A stretch of DNA of 64,000 nt from Hormiphora californensis (lineage: Eukaryota; Ctenophora; Tentaculata; Cydippida; Pleurobrachiidae). Each line of letters starts with the position of its first letter. Position 1 is the first letter of the stretch. Both the position numbers and the translations under genes were made by a program. Shown here in pieces: positions 31,375-43,023 of this stretch. Location: assembly GCA_020137815.1 (NCBI GenBank), contig CM035350.1:539011-603010 (forward strand). Direction: 5' to 3'. Below the pieces are notes generated by a model. That model was not told the DNA's origin. It saw nothing but the letters and a program-made list of their open reading frames with translations, and did no database searches.

Positions 31375-32130
31375 GCAGCCCATCAACCGGAAATCTCTAA
31401 ACTAAATATAACTGATAATGGGAGCCATCACTCTGGGCGCGCCATGATTTGCGACATTCTGCTGGTAAAAAAGGCTTTTACGTAGAGCGCGATGACAAAC
31501 ACACGGACATGGTCACACGTTCTGTCCATCATTCCTTCCATCCAATTAGAGTTTTACTTGTTGAGTACTCAACAAAGTTTTACCGTTGATGGGACACCAT
31601 TACTGCGCATCCATTCAGTTAGAGTTTCCCCTAACAGTTTGGGACACTTAAACAATGGTACCCACCTTCAAACAGCAAAGACGCTTAATATAAACTGAGA
31701 CCCCTCGCATTAATCACGTGAAGCCTTGAGTGAACTGATACTGGTCAAATGCATTCAGCATTTAATCCCTCGATAGGTAACCAATGATATCCGGCAATTC
31801 ACCTACTTCCACAGTTGTCATGACAGTGGTAACCACAGACCTAACCAATTGGACGGTAAGTCCCATGCATCACATGTCTGCGGGGAGAGATTTCTCCGTG
31901 CCAACCCGATACAGACTCGCATGCTCCTCTTGCGGTACCACAAAGAGACTGCTGGGAAACCAGTAGAATCTAAGTGGAATCATACCGACAGTGATCCTAC
32001 GTGTGGGGGTCATCTGGCGAAAAGTGAGGTCAGAATTGGGCCGGCTGAGGGGTCATCAAAAACCTCAGCATGGGGATTGGGGTGGAACGACGGGAGGAGC
32101 CGAACACACACACACACACACCCACACACT
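31375..32130. other. Right part of the split MITE, then sequence without a recognised gene
   Basis: 31375-31631 completes the MITE of 26316. From 31632 to 32130 no gene is supported; a (CA)n run lies at 32104-32128. Confidence 0.45.
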
Positions 32131-32330
32131 CTCTTCAGAGACGCCGTGAACGCTACTCCATCATCCTTATTTGGAAAACCCTGCACGGTCTAGTCCCCAA
32201 CAACCTGGGCATCTCTTTTAGGCACCCTAGCAGACTCGGGATCTTGTTCCTGCCCTTGTTCCTGCCATTCCGGATACCAGAGGCCGGCGAGCGAAATCTC
32301 TCTTTGAAAATAGCTTTGCAGTGATACACT
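32131..32330 (+). pseudogene. Short CR1-like LINE fragment
   Basis: The plus strand reads SLQRRRERYSIILIWKTLHG, then LVPNNLGISFRHPSRLGI, the same stretch of CR1-like protein as in the minus-strand remnant near 23750-23850. Only about 60 codons are conserved. Confidence 0.65.
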
Positions 32331-32443
32331 AATGTGATGATTTACTGCGGGCTTGGCATCTTATTTGATCATAAACAGCGTCTAAAGCCTGAATTACACA
32401 TGTGAGGTGATGAACAACCCATAGGGTCATATGACCTGAAACC

Positions 32444-33149
32444 GGTGGGCGGACTCTAGTGCTAACAAGTTTACAAGTTTACAATTAAAGTTTTATTTAT
32501 AAAGAAACAGGCCTTCCCTGAATGGGTCCACCTAAATAAAATCAAGTTGAAAAACTATCCCTTCACACTCACACTCATCAGCACAGCACACTAACGGACT
32601 CTTTATCTAAATCCAAGGCGGACTCTATATCTAAAAACGGACTCTTTATCTACAGTTAGATTTTGAAAAAAATTAGATAAAGAGTCCTCCTTGTGTAGAC
32701 TTTTTAAATAAAGAGTCCGCCCTGTGTAGAATTTTTAGATATAGAGTCCTCTAGTACATTTTGGCGCCAAATCGTCCAACCCGGACTCTATGTCTAAAAT
32801 CCTAACCCAACCCAAAACCTAACACTAACCCTAACCCTAACCTCGAACCCAAATAACGGCCCTAACTAACACTTCTAAATTAGTATAGGGGTAGAGCAAA
32901 CTCTCGTTTCTGGCCTAACGGCCGAAATCTCGAGATCGCGGCGAAAGGCGGACTCTATATCGAATTTAGATTTATGTAGATATAGAGTCCACTTTGTTTA
33001 GACTTTTTAGATAAAGAGTCCGCCCTGTGTAGACTTTTTAGATAAAGAGTCCTCCTAGAGGTTAGAATTATTTGGACTCTTTATCTAAATCTAAATTTAG
33101 ATATAGAGTCCTCTTTAGACTTAGAGTGTATCACTGGAGTCCGCACACC
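32444..33149. mobile_element. Mutator-like family A, copy 3
   Basis: Termini GGTGGGCGGACTCTAGTGCT and the complement ending GTCCGCACACC. Perfect 9-bp duplication CCTGAAACC (32435-32443, 33150-33158). CCCTAACCCTAACCCTAACC (32824-32843) is the TTAGGG run seen in all copies, here inverted. Many ATCTAAA..GGACTC motifs; no ORF. Confidence 0.88.
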
Positions 33150-33397
33150 CCTGAAACCTACCCCTAATTAGAGAATTCAGTCAATTAAGTTCATGTAACG
33201 GTTCCTGTCAACTCGTTTCATCTCTAGGGCACTGACTAACCAGATTTTGAGGCTTGGAAGGCATATGGAGGACCCCTAGGCCGCTTGAAATTCTTAACTT
33301 CCCAAACGACCCAGAAGGTCATATATGACCCATGCTGTATCTGAAAAAGTAATGAACCGATTTAAAAAAACTATTTTTCCCCTAATCTTATAGTATC
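33150..33397. other. Unique spacer
   Basis: No gene is seen before the LINE remnant. Confidence 0.3.
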
Positions 33398-34900
33398 ATG
33401 CTGGGTAGGTATATCTGGGAAAAATTAGAAAAATTCGTTCAGCCAATCACTATGGGCCTCAAAGGGTTAAACACCAAAGACCACAAAAACCCATCCTACC
33501 TGGGAAAGATTCCAGTAACCCACCTTTTATGGGCGGATGACCTGATCCTACTCTCTTTAAACATTCAGGACGCCCAAGAACAAGTCAATAAACTCCACAA
33601 TTACTGCCAAAAGTGGGGGCTGGAAGTCAATATCCACAAAACTAAACTCATGATCTTCAACAACCGTCACAATCTGCAATTCTCCTTGAAACTAGGCCGG
33701 GAAGTGGAAAACTACTGCTACCTTGGACTGAATATTGCATCCACTGGAGACTTCAGTAAAGCCGCCTCAAGTGACCTCACTACAAAGGCAACCCGAGCCA
33801 TGTACGGCCTGCGTGGCACCATTATGAAGGAGCAGCTTTCTTTCAAATCAACACTTAGCCTATTCAACTCCCTCATCAAACCGATTGCTCTTTACGGAGC
33901 GCCAATCTGGTCACCCCAACTGTAATTGGCTCCAATGACCCAACCCTAATCAGGAAACTCTCAAGCAGCAAACTTAACAGATTACATCTTTCATACCTCA
34001 AGTGGACAATGGGAGTCAACAAGGAAGACTACAAACGCCGCAGTATATGGAGACACGGCACACACCACCACCTCATCTCTAGAGGCTTGGATATCACCAT
34101 AAATACCTCCAACAGATAGCCGCTACCATCCAGTGGAACTAGCCTCGTACATCAAGCCTACATTGAACAAAGGACACGAGACCTGCCGTGTACAACTCCC
34201 TACGACCTCTCCTAGAAAGAGACCCAATTTACAGCCAGGATCATGTATCGGACATAAACACTCACTTCAAAAACTAAACTCACGACCAACACCACTTATT
34301 TACCTCCCACTCTCGACGTCAAACCTCTCATTTCCCAGAAGTTTCGAATAGATATAATCCTTTCATGCTTGAGGGACACCTTCAACGGGAGCTGGTTAGC
34401 AGCGACAGCCCAACTCCTCAAAATTCTCGTTTTACAACACCTGCGAAAAATTGGACCAACCTACCTTGAGATCGTACCTGGGACTGAACAACTTCAACTA
34501 CCGATCTTCTATCGCTAAACTGAAAAGTAGCTCCCACCCTCTCAAATAGAAACCGGCCGGTTCACCAACATCCCCAGAGACAACCGCTACTGCCCCTGGT
34601 GCGAGAGCTTGAACATCTATGAAGTAGAGACTGAGGAATATGCTCTGGACCACTGCACCCTACGAAGACAGCCGAGACAACTTGAGGAAAGACCCGGAAA
34701 TTTTCCTTTTATCACATCACTCACTCACGAACATCTTCCTCAATCTTCATAACTACACCCCGCGGATCGCAGGCCTGTTGGCGGTTTTTACTCACGCCAT
34801 CATTTCAACTCGCGAAAATTTACTAAAGAACATTAACCGGCTTAGCTGCCTCACCCATTAGGACAAACTCCACACCCTCCTTGTAATCTGACTAATTATT
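33398..34900 (+). pseudogene. LINE reverse transcriptase remnant (C-terminal half)
   Basis: An open frame of 175 codons carries the RT catalytic box as HLLWADDLILLS, followed by a thumb-like LHNYCQKWGLEVNIHKTKLM and SLIKPIALYGAPIW. After its stop at ~33925 the protein continues in broken frames to a cysteine motif near 34580 (CPWCESLNIYEVETEEYALD, then HC). This is typical of the C-terminus of jockey/CR1-type LINEs. The 5' half with fingers and endonuclease is missing. Several frameshifts and stops make it non-functional. Confidence 0.8.
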
Positions 34901-35239
34901 TATTACTGTGTTATATTCCCAGAATCTGGAGTACCAACCAGACACCCTCTGTCCTTGGATGTCGACAGGTTGATGCTCCAACATTCTTACGCACCGGGAA
35001 ACCCGTGCAGAATTATTTTAAAACCGTGTCAAACCGTGTCACACATTCCACGTCGAATTTCTCGTCGAGATATGGCATTGCCGGATGACTCCACTGTGAA
35101 ATTTAAGTTGTTGCTGTCTTCTAGAGGCCTTAGGATTTTTTTACGGATCGCTATAAAATATTAACAGGTTGACAACACCAAAGCATTCTTCATATAATCT
35201 CAAATCAAAATGTAATTAAATTATATTCAAAATGGTAGT
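34901..35239. other. Probable LINE 3' end and 3' flank of the PDI-like gene
   Basis: The LINE reading appears to fade out near 35100 (a GKPVQNYFKTVSNRV-like tail). The minus strand just below the PDI-like stop codon is AT-rich (ATTTTGAATATAATTTAATT) and could hold the 3' UTR; no clear AATAAA was identified. Confidence 0.4.
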
Positions 35240-35617
35240 TTACAACTCATCCTTAGATTTTAACTCATCGTTCACGCCAACAACATTTTTAAAGGTTTCT
35301 TTTTTAGGAGCATGGCAGTTTTTAAACGATAACTTTGCAGTTTGGCCCATAAACTGTTTGATAAGGGGAGGATTCATGTCCATGTAGCCAGGAAACCACT
35401 CGACTGTTTCGTTACGGTTTCCTCCAGGCACCATATATAGCCTTGGTCCACTTTGGAAAGTCCAGGGGTCCCGCGGTAGGGTATTCTTATCCATATTAAT
35501 CTTGGTTACGATACATGGCTCTTCCATGGCTTCTATTTGGTCAGCTATATCCTCAAGCCACTTTTCAATCTTATCGCATTCTGGGCAGTTGTCCAACGTC
35601 ATAAAGACAACAACATC
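35240..35617 (-). CDS. Terminal exon of a PDI-like ER protein (a'-type thioredoxin domain, KDEL end)
   Basis: The minus-strand acceptor CTTATTTCAG opens an exon beginning DVVVFMTLDNCPECDKIEKW. This is the strand and active-site helix of a thioredoxin fold with CPEC in place of the CGHC usual in PDI. It continues VTKINMDKNTLPRDPWTF, a likely cis-proline segment (SGPRLYMVPGG) and a WFPGYMD motif. It ends KSKDEL and TAA: a KDEL signal for retrieval to the endoplasmic reticulum. The phase (0) fits the exon at 42844-43023. The expected product is a disulfide oxidoreductase or chaperone of the PDIA3/A4 type. The altered CxxC suggests different redox behaviour. Confidence 0.88.
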   Translation of the reverse strand, partial: DVVVFMTLDNCPECDKIEKWLEDIADQIEAMEEPCIVTKINMDKNTLPRDPWTFQSGPRLYMVPGGNRNETVEWFPGYMDMNPPLIKQFMGQTAKLSFKNCHAPKKETFKNVVGVNDELKSKDEL

Positions 35618-35628
35618 CTGAAATAAGT

Positions 35629-36069
35629 TTATTTCAGATACTATTATATCTGAGATAGATTTCTCCCAGTGCGCCGCTGGGAGAAGCTATCTGGAGTTTA
35701 TCCGCCAGTGGCAGATAAACTGGTTTAAACTGTCAGGCCAATGCTCTGACCACAGTTCTCGCGCGTTCCGCGAGAATGGGTCAGGCCAATGCTCTGACAG
35801 GGTTTATATTAAATCACGACGACGATCCCGTCCAGGTCTTAAATCAATTTTCCAAAAATGTGTAGGGGCAAAAATGTGCAGGGGCAACCCTAAAATGAGC
35901 AGGGGCATCCAAAAAAGGTCATTTTTGCATGCCTTAACAGTTAGAATATCAAAGAAATTTTGTTTGATTTTGGTGTAATTTTCAGCGTGATATTTTAGCT
36001 ACTATCTTTCATACAGACCACAGACTTTATGACCGGTTGCAACACCGTTCTGTCGTGCGGCAGAGTTTG
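35629..36069. repeat. Hairpin-rich repeat with paired GTCAGGCCAATGCTCTGAC
   Basis: CTCCCAGTGCGCCGCTGGGAG and CCGCCAGTGGCAGATAAACTGG-type stems are shared with 41790-41860 and 47700-47800. Inside, 35731-35799 holds two direct copies of GTCAGGCCAATGCTCTGAC separated by a TTCTCGCG...CGCGAGAA hairpin. The same pair occurs at 53947-54014, and a single unit at 61093. 35870-36069 shows nothing coding. Confidence 0.65.
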
Positions 36070-36084
36070 GTACGCTATAACCTA

Positions 36085-36151
36085 GAGACACACACTCACA
36101 CCCACACACACACACACAACACACACACACACACAGCTACACACTCACACA

Positions 36152-36210
<59 letters not shown>

Positions 36211-36312
36211 ACACCACACACACACACACACCACACCACACACACCTACACACCAAAAAACCCACACAACATCATCACACACACACCACACACACACCCA
36301 CACACACACACA

Positions 36313-36343
<31 letters not shown>

Positions 36344-36559
36344 TCACACACCTCTGCACCCAACACACCCCACCACACCACCCACACAACCCCAACTTCC
36401 ACGCCCACACACCACACTCACCAACACTCACCACTCGAACCCCCCCACACCCGAACACACACCCCACACTACCCCACACAGCCACCACACACACACACAC
36501 ACACACACACACACCACCTAGCACACACACACACACACACACACCACACTCCACACAGC

Positions 36560-36604
<45 letters not shown>

Positions 36605-36786
36605 CACCACACACAACCCACACCACACATCACACACACTACACACACCCACAAAACACACACACACACACCACAACCCCCACACCCAAAAAAACACCCA
36701 CACACACACACACTACACCCACATCATATATCACACACACACACATCACACCCCACACACACACACACACACACACAACCTCACAC

Positions 36787-36827
<41 letters not shown>

Positions 36828-36829
36828 AC

Positions 36830-36860
<31 letters not shown>

Positions 36861-36970
36861 ACACTGCTACACACACGACACACACACACATCCACACACA
36901 CAACACACACCCACCCTCACTCCACACTACTCACCTCTAAACACACTCATCTACCCAGCCTACACACATA
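36085..36970. repeat. (CA)n microsatellite, ~890 bp, degenerate
   Basis: Near-continuous CA/CACAC with scattered C, T and A interruptions. Long His/Thr-rich or Cys/Val-rich frames through it are artefacts of the repeat. Confidence 0.92.
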
Positions 36971-37471
36971 AACACAATAAGCAATCATCTACACAAACAC
37001 CTCAACTCCGTCTAACCGGCAGTCTAGAGCTCAGATCAGACTACCGTTTTTTGCAGACCATTCTGGCTTAACCATGCCAGATACGACTATGCTATTAAAG
37101 CCATGTAGTACATATTTTCATTCAATAGGCACACATCTACGCAGGATGAGTAACTTCGCTCCCGCAATAAAAGGCTGCAGAAAAATAGGAAAGCTGCAGA
37201 ACAGCTGCAGAAAAGGCTGCAGTAAAAGGCTGCAGAAAAGGCTGCAGTAAAGGCTGCAGTAAAAGGCTGCAGTAAAAGGCTGCAGTAAAGGCTGCAGTAA
37301 AGGCCTGCAGTAAAAGAGGCTTACCGTAAAAGGCTGCAATAATGATGTAATAATTACGGTTTGCTGAAGACACTAAAAATAGACTCAGACAGTGATTATA
37401 GGGGTTGTTACGAATGTGCACCTGAATGATGTAGTATATAAACCAATTGAAACAAACTCAAATTATCCACA

Positions 37472-38762
37472 ATGCCACTTTCACTCTCTGGACCCTTGTT
37501 CCAACTTGTTGCCGCTATACCAACGGAGGATGCCGCTCGCCAGTACCTGTTAACAAAGGGAGTTCTACGCCAGTCTTTTCCCTGTGACTGTTCAGGAACC
37601 ATGCTGCCGAATCCATGCCAGGTATCCAGATCAGAAGACCTATTCGTGTTCAAGTGCAATCAACCCCGGTGCAAGAAAACGAAGTCAATCAGAAGTGGTA
37701 GTATCCTAGCTGGCACCAACATGTCCTTCCAAGGATTTCTCTTCCTTCTCAACATGTTCAGGTATGTGCTAGATTCAAATCCAGTCATTCAGATTTCATT
37801 AATTTTCCGAGTCACCCCCTCCCCCCTCGGCCCTCCCCCTCCCCCTCCGCCCAATCTAACACAAATTCCTCCCAGCAACAGGAATTTGACCGATGTCGAG
37901 ATAGCAGGAAACCTTGGACTGAACCGGAAAACTGTCGGCGATTGGAAGTCACGAGTAATGGAGTGTGTCGTTGTCTGGCTGCTTGCTAACAGAACCCTCT
38001 ACCGATCGGTGGTCCTGGCTTTATCATTGAAGTAAGTGTCATGTTAGTTCGTCTGTTGTACCCTGTCTCCATCGCCATATTACCAGTTCTGTTTCAATTT
38101 GTTGTAATACTGTTTAGTTAGCATACTGTATAGTGTACAGTACACTGTACTAAAACTCACCTCCCCATTCAGATTGATGAGAGTTTATTCGGAAAGATGA
38201 AGTACCACCGCGGATTTTCTCGAAAAGGAGCATGGATCCTGGCTGGAGTGTGCCGGACTACTGGTCAATGTTTCTTCGTGCAGTGTCCCGAAAATCGTCG
38301 TTCAGGTTGGTTTACACTTCCAATCACACTAAACACTATTAATCCCAAATGTGCTAACACTTCACAAAGTTCTTCGATTCCATGGACCATGTTACTAACA
38401 CACCCTTTCTATTTTCAGCACAAATTCTCCTACCCCTGATCAAGAAATACGTGAAGCCTGGATCTACAATCTACACGGACCAGTGGGCTGCCTACAACCA
38501 GCTGTCTGATGAGGAGGAAGGTTGCAGCATGTACACGCACGGAACAGTTAACCACACCCTGTATTTCAAGGACCCCGTAACTGGTATACATACCAATACC
38601 TGCGAGGGTATGTGGCATCACATGAAGCGAAAATTGGACAGTCACAAAGATCTTGAGAGAGGGTTTTTTGATTTTGTTTTTCGACGTCGGTTTAATGCGT
38701 GTAGTGGACCAGAACAAGTTCAGAATGCGTTTGATGCTTATCTCCAAGTTTTGAGGGCATGA
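37472..38762 (+). CDS. ISXO2-like DDE transposase, four exons (37472-37761, 37876-38031, 38173-38305, 38419-38762)
   Basis: Exon 1 starts at ATG 37472 and carries a zinc-ribbon-like Cys set (CDC...PC...FKCNQPRCKK). Exon 2 adds a helix-turn-helix (DVEIAGNLGLNRKTVGDWKS) and leads to IGGPGFIIE. Exon 3 begins IDESLFGKMKYHRGF with the first catalytic Asp. Exon 4 has YTDQWAAYN (second Asp) and HTNTCEGMWHHMKRK (Glu), and stops at 38760-38762. All three introns have GT-AG ends, and the phases 2, 0 and 1 fit. One apparent single-base shift lies in exon 2 near 38000, between LLANRTL and the IGGPG segment. The family (IS1595/Merlin) cuts and pastes through terminal repeats; this copy may be recently dead or need a sequencing check. 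Confidence 0.85.
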
Positions 38763-38878
38763 TTTTCCGTGATTATATTGTGTATCAGTATGTGTATCAG
38801 TATATGTGTATCAGTATATGTTTTATTTCATCTTCTGAAATCGAATTGTTGAACTTTGTTTTATGAGAAAAATTGCGG

Positions 38879-38880
<2 letters not shown>

Positions 38881-38924
<44 letters not shown>

Positions 38925-38991
38925 CTTCTCTCTCTCTCTCTCCCCTCTCTCTCTCTCGTCTCTCCTCTCTCCGTCTCTCTCTCTCTCGTCG

Positions 38992-39036
<45 letters not shown>

Positions 39037-39700
39037 CTCTCTCGTCTCTCTCGTCAGTAGTTTTCTTCTCTCTCTCTCTCTCTTCTCTCTCTCTCCCGGA
39101 CTCTCTACCGCTTTAGTCGAGTTGATATGTGATACGTGAACGATCACTACATTAGGGGAGGTGATTCGGTCTCCACCGCTTAGTCGAGTTGGATACTGAT
39201 ACGTGATACGAATCACTATCATTAGGGGAGGGTGATTCGGCGTCTCTTCTAGTCTTCCTCTTTAGTTTAGTTGGAATACGTGATACGAACACTATTAGGA
39301 GGATACAGTGGGATTTTCATTACATGTTATTTGCGTCTCATGTAGCTTGTCACTTCTCGGTTACGGAAGCTGGTAGGACCGATTAACGGATTATATCACA
39401 CAGTAACTCTCATGTAGCTTGTCACGTCTCGGGTTCCGGGTAAGCTGGGTAGGACCGATTAACGGATATATCACACCGTTACTACTACTACCTCGTAACT
39501 GTATCCATGTAACTTGTCCACGTCTCGGTCACGGTTACGGGCAAGCTGGGTAGGACCGATTAACGCGGGTTTTCACAGTCGAACTTGAGTATATAAGCCG
39601 AAGTTGAAGTCCACAAGGTATCCCATCCCGATTATGCCTTTGTTACGCAGCCACCATCCCGTTCCTGAACATCCATCCCTGCTCAACCTCCAATGAATAA
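38881..39700. repeat. CT-array and spacer foldback inserted in the Merlin-like element
   Basis: (CT)n and CTCTC arrays at 38881-39100 are followed by GGACTCTCTACCGCTTTAGT, repeated GTGATACGAATCACTATCAT and CCCGGGTAAGCTGGGTAGGACC-like units. These match 27776-28180 in order. This copy has lost its right arm. Confidence 0.7.
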
Positions 39701-39706
39701 TCAACA

Positions 39707-40590
39707 ATGACATGTTCCGTCACGGAATACCCAAGTCTAGAGTTCTACTGGACATCTGCAACCTCTGTGAGAAGGAAGGCACCAGATCCAGGCCTGTCCT
39801 CGGAACGATGCAACACCCTTGACTATCTTGAGAAGATTCGACATCTGTGCCTGCAGAGAGGTGTCGAAAACTGTAACATATCTAACACCGGCAACATACA
39901 GAGGATCCTAACCGAGAAGTTTCCTATGGCGACCATCACCTTCCTAACCAGACGCCGCAGCAGCAGTCCTCTGACTCGGAGCAGCAACAAGCCTACCATC
40001 CTAGCACCTGGACGACCAACCCTTGCCGGACCAAACCCTGCTGGATCCAACTCCTCCCCTGCTACTCTCTCCTCTACCACACCTCCCCTGCAACTCCCTC
40101 GCCTCACCACACCTCCCCTACCTCCCCCCCACCACCATACCCCGAAGAGACCCCATTGTAGAAGAGGACTACATTCGCCACCTCCTCCACTGCACACCTA
40201 CCCCTAACCTTGAACCTCGACCAACATCCTGGCCCATCTGACCACATCCTGGCCCATCTGGACCTATCAGGAGGCGAGAGGAGGCAGAAAGAGGACTACC
40301 AAATCGCGGCGGAGGAGATAACGAAAAGTACCAACTGATAATGACCCAGATGAGGACGGGCAATCTCTCAGGACGCTCTTCCTTCCTCTGGCATGGTGTA
40401 CAACAGTGGACAGTGGAGAAATTCAGAGTTACAGCGGAGGTCCTGATCGTGGCGCCACATACAATGGAGGAGCTGTTTTTATCTGGAACATGGACTGAAA
40501 TCTCTAAACATGCGGCCACAGTAGCCAAGCGTGCTGATATTAAGAGCGCTCTAGCAGAAGCTCGATCTTGCAGTATTATTATCCCGTAAT
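39707..40590 (+). CDS. Second ORF region of the element, Pro-rich protein, frames broken
   Basis: An open frame from 39707 reads YLEKIRHLCLQRGVENCNIS, then a Ser/Pro/Thr-rich stretch to 40207. A further frame (about 40320-40589) ends KFRVTAEVLIVAPHTMEELF, then HAATVAKRADIKSALAEA. Frames change at least once within the Pro-rich part (a QTPQQQSSDSEQQQ alternative reading is also open). The first ~140 bases are shared with 28200-28345, so the start belongs to the inserted foldback family rather than to Merlin. Function not recognised. Confidence 0.4.
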
Positions 40591-41019
40591 TGTATTTACA
40601 TTCTCTCAAATTTAAGTGTTTTCAACTTTGTCCAAATGTCAAATAAACCAATGAAATTATTCTAAAAATCACTCCTCGCAAGACTCTTAGTCTCCTAGAT
40701 TAGGTATACTACTGTACTACAATCCACTCAGACCGCACTTTCATTAATAACAACCATTGCATATAATCACTGTCTGAGTCTATTTTTAGTGTCTTCAGCA
40801 AACCGTAATTATTACATCATTATTACATCATTATTGCAGCCTTTTACTGCGCCTTTTACGCCGCCTTTTACTGCAGCCTTTACTGGCTAGCTGCAGCCTT
40901 TTACTGCAGCCTTTTACTGCAGCCTTTTACTGCAGCCTTTTACTGCAGCCTTTTATTGGGAGCGAAGTTCTACTCACCTGCCAACATGGGTAATCCAGAA
41001 TGGTCTTTAAAAACGGTCG

Positions 41020-41572
41020 AGTCTAGACATCGTTATTTGAGACGTTGTTTAGACGGTGTTCGTATCGAAATTGCTGGAGAAGTTGTCTAGACGGTATTTG
41101 AAACTGAATCGCGAGATTCTGTTTACACGTTGTTTAGACGGTATGTTGACCGGTTTCAGTTGAGACATTGTTTAGACGCGACGGTACTTTCATCGATTTT
41201 CCTTTAGACTGCGTTGAAACGTACTTTTAAACTCCGTCTGAAATACAGACGTAGTTCTAAAAGTCCGTCTCAACGTCTGGTACAATTTTCAGACGTGCCA
41301 TCTCAACTTTGGACGGATACCGTCTAGAGACCGTCCAGGCACTGTCTAGAACCGGGACGGTACCGTAGAGACGTCTAGAGACCGTCTGATACCTCGCAAA
41401 CCCGTCTGATACCGTCATAACCCACCGTCTAGAGACCGTCTGATACCGTCTATACCCCTTTCAAAGCAATTTGGTACCGTTTTTAGCTGATTTTATCGAA
41501 ACCCGTCTAGCCGGTATACCGTCTAGACACCGTCTAGACGGCGGTGCGACGTATGCGGTAAATGAGAAATTG
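41020..41572. mobile_element. Mutator-like family B, copy 3 (right half only)
   Basis: Matches 9000-9550 closely, including TAGACGG-type arrays, the GACGGAGTTC hairpin region and the terminus GGTAAATGAGAAATTGCC. The left half is absent, being cut off near the outer end of the Merlin-like element. Confidence 0.8.
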
Positions 41573-42355
41573 CCCTATGAAGGTTTGTAGCGCGGCGCGT
41601 TATCAAGTTGGCTGTCACTGCAGTAATCGAAATTCGGTTCGTTGACACCGGAAGTCGTGCAACTGCTGTTACCAGCTTTTTCTAAACGCCGCTGGAAGAA
41701 AGCTGGTACAGATTTTTGATTTCAAATGAAGTATGAACGTTTGTAGACTGGCGCGTTATCAAGTTGGCTGTCGCCAGCGCGAGCTGGGGACAGCCAACTG
41801 GAGTTTAAATCCGCCCGGCAGGGCGATTAAACTGGTTTAAAATCCCCGACGCCGATCCCGAGGCGCCAGCCGAGGGTGAGGGGGAGGTGATTTAAACGGC
41901 CAGCCGAGGTGAGGGGAGTGATAAACCTATAACGCGATAGGCTAACAAACGTTCATATTTTATGAAACCCGATAGTAATTACACACAAATAAGAGACACA
42001 ACACAAGGTGAAACACACTAGGACTGCTGGCAATTAGTCAACAGACACCGTGAAAATGTGTGTAGACTTAGTGTCTACTGTTCCTAACATGTTTGAGAAA
42101 GAGAGAGAAAGATTAGGGGGCAATACACACTGTCAGAGGTAGTGAACAGTAAAAGAGACAATGAGAGAGAGAAATGAATGGAATGTGATTCTTTTCACTC
42201 CTTATGAGAGAGATAACATTGAAACGTGTTGCAGACATGTTCCCCTTTCTTTTGTTGACAGAACTGTGTGTTTACACACATTTTCAATACTTAGAATTTT
42301 ACACGCATGTTATTCAAATGAAGAGAAACGCGTGAAAGAGGGAACTGGTCTGTCA
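41573..42355. repeat. Direct repeats and CAGTTTAAACTGG-type stems, no gene
   Basis: ATGAAGGTTTGTAGCGCGGC (41577) and ATGAACGTTTGTAGACTGGC (41731) head two related units with GCGCGTTATCAAGTTGGCTGTC-like text. 41800-41900 shares stems with 35690 and 47700. No gene is supported through 42355. Confidence 0.5.
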
Positions 42356-42357
42356 AA

Positions 42358-42542
42358 CTGCGAGGAGGGTGTTAAATCTCCCAGCTGGCGGTTATCATGT
42401 GCGCGCAAATTCTTCAGACGACTGATAAATCAACTATCGGGTTTCATAGGAATATGAAACCCAATAGCTGATTTAACAGTCGTTTGAACATTTTGCGCGA
42501 TCATGATAACTGCTAGCTGGGGGATTTAACACCCTGCTCGCG
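42358..42542. repeat. 185-bp imperfect hairpin
   Basis: GCGAGGAGGGTGTTAAATCT at the left pairs with GGGATTTAACACCCTGCTCG at the right, and CGGGTTTCATAGG.. with ATATGAAACCCAATAG at the tip. Confidence 0.75.
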
Positions 42543-42554
42543 TTTTATATGTAG

Positions 42555-42681
<127 letters not shown>

Positions 42682-42843
42682 ACGGGGACAGTCACTGAAG
42701 TGTTCTCTAGATTCGCGATCGATACAATCCCCCCAATTTCTAGTTTACCGCAAACCCAAACTCCGCTTTTTGGTCAAGATACCTAAATCGGATTTAGGTA
42801 ATCCTAATTGATTGGTACTTACCCCGTACCCAAACAGACATAC

Positions 42844-43023
42844 CTTCTTAGGATCAGTGACAGTGACATTAAAGGTTTCCCTGACAAGAGTAGTGATGGA
42901 GGATGTCTGATGTTTAGGAACAGGTTCCGACATAGTGAGTGGAGGGATCTCATTTTGAAGATATCGGTCCACTACCGCCGTCACGTAGTCCTCAAATTTG
43001 GAATTTTTCAAATACTGTTCATC
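42844..43023 (-). CDS. PDI-like gene, penultimate exon (b' end to start of a')
   Basis: On the minus strand the acceptor GATCCCACCAACAG precedes an exon of exactly 60 codons: DEQYLKNSKFEDYVTAVVDR, then YLQNEIPPLTMSEPVPKHQT and LVRETFNVTVTDPKK. It ends at the donor AAG|GTATGT. The SEPVP segment is the hallmark linker between the b' and a' domains of PDI-family proteins. Joined in phase 0 to 35617 it reads TDPKK-DVVVFMTLDNCPEC, the expected order. NVT is a potential glycosylation site. The intron to the last exon is 7.2 kb and full of transposons. Confidence 0.88.

Larger units (their letters stand above)
26316..31631. mobile_element. Harbinger-like MITE copy 2, split by a 5-kb insertion
   Basis: The left end (26316, GGGGAAACTCTAACTGAATG) and the right end (...CATTCAGTTAGAGTTTCCCC, 31631) belong to one ~295-bp MITE like the one at 3214. 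It was opened at AATG by the CACGGCGTGCC element. Comparison with 3241-3255 gives the uninterrupted site GCAGTAATGGCAGCCC. Confidence 0.85.
37055..41010 (+). mobile_element. Merlin/IS1595-type DNA transposon with ISXO2-like transposase
   Basis: The ends are inverted: GACCATTCTGGCTTAACCATG near 37060 against its complement near 40985-41005, CTTCGCTCCCGCAATAAAAGG at ~37155 against the complement near 40950, and GGTTTGCTGAAGACACTAAA (37358) against 40780-40805. Subterminal CTGCAGTAAAAGG repeats fill both sides (37160-37345, 40845-40960). The transposase lies just inside the left arm. A CT-array foldback (38881-39700) was inserted downstream of it. The exact outer boundary and duplication are not resolved. 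The whole element sits in an intron of the PDI-like gene. Confidence 0.75.

Noticed and set aside
36037-37071. Long His/Thr-rich open frame through the CA repeat
   Set aside because: It is a by-product of the (CA)n microsatellite lacking stops; opposite-strand frames are equally open.
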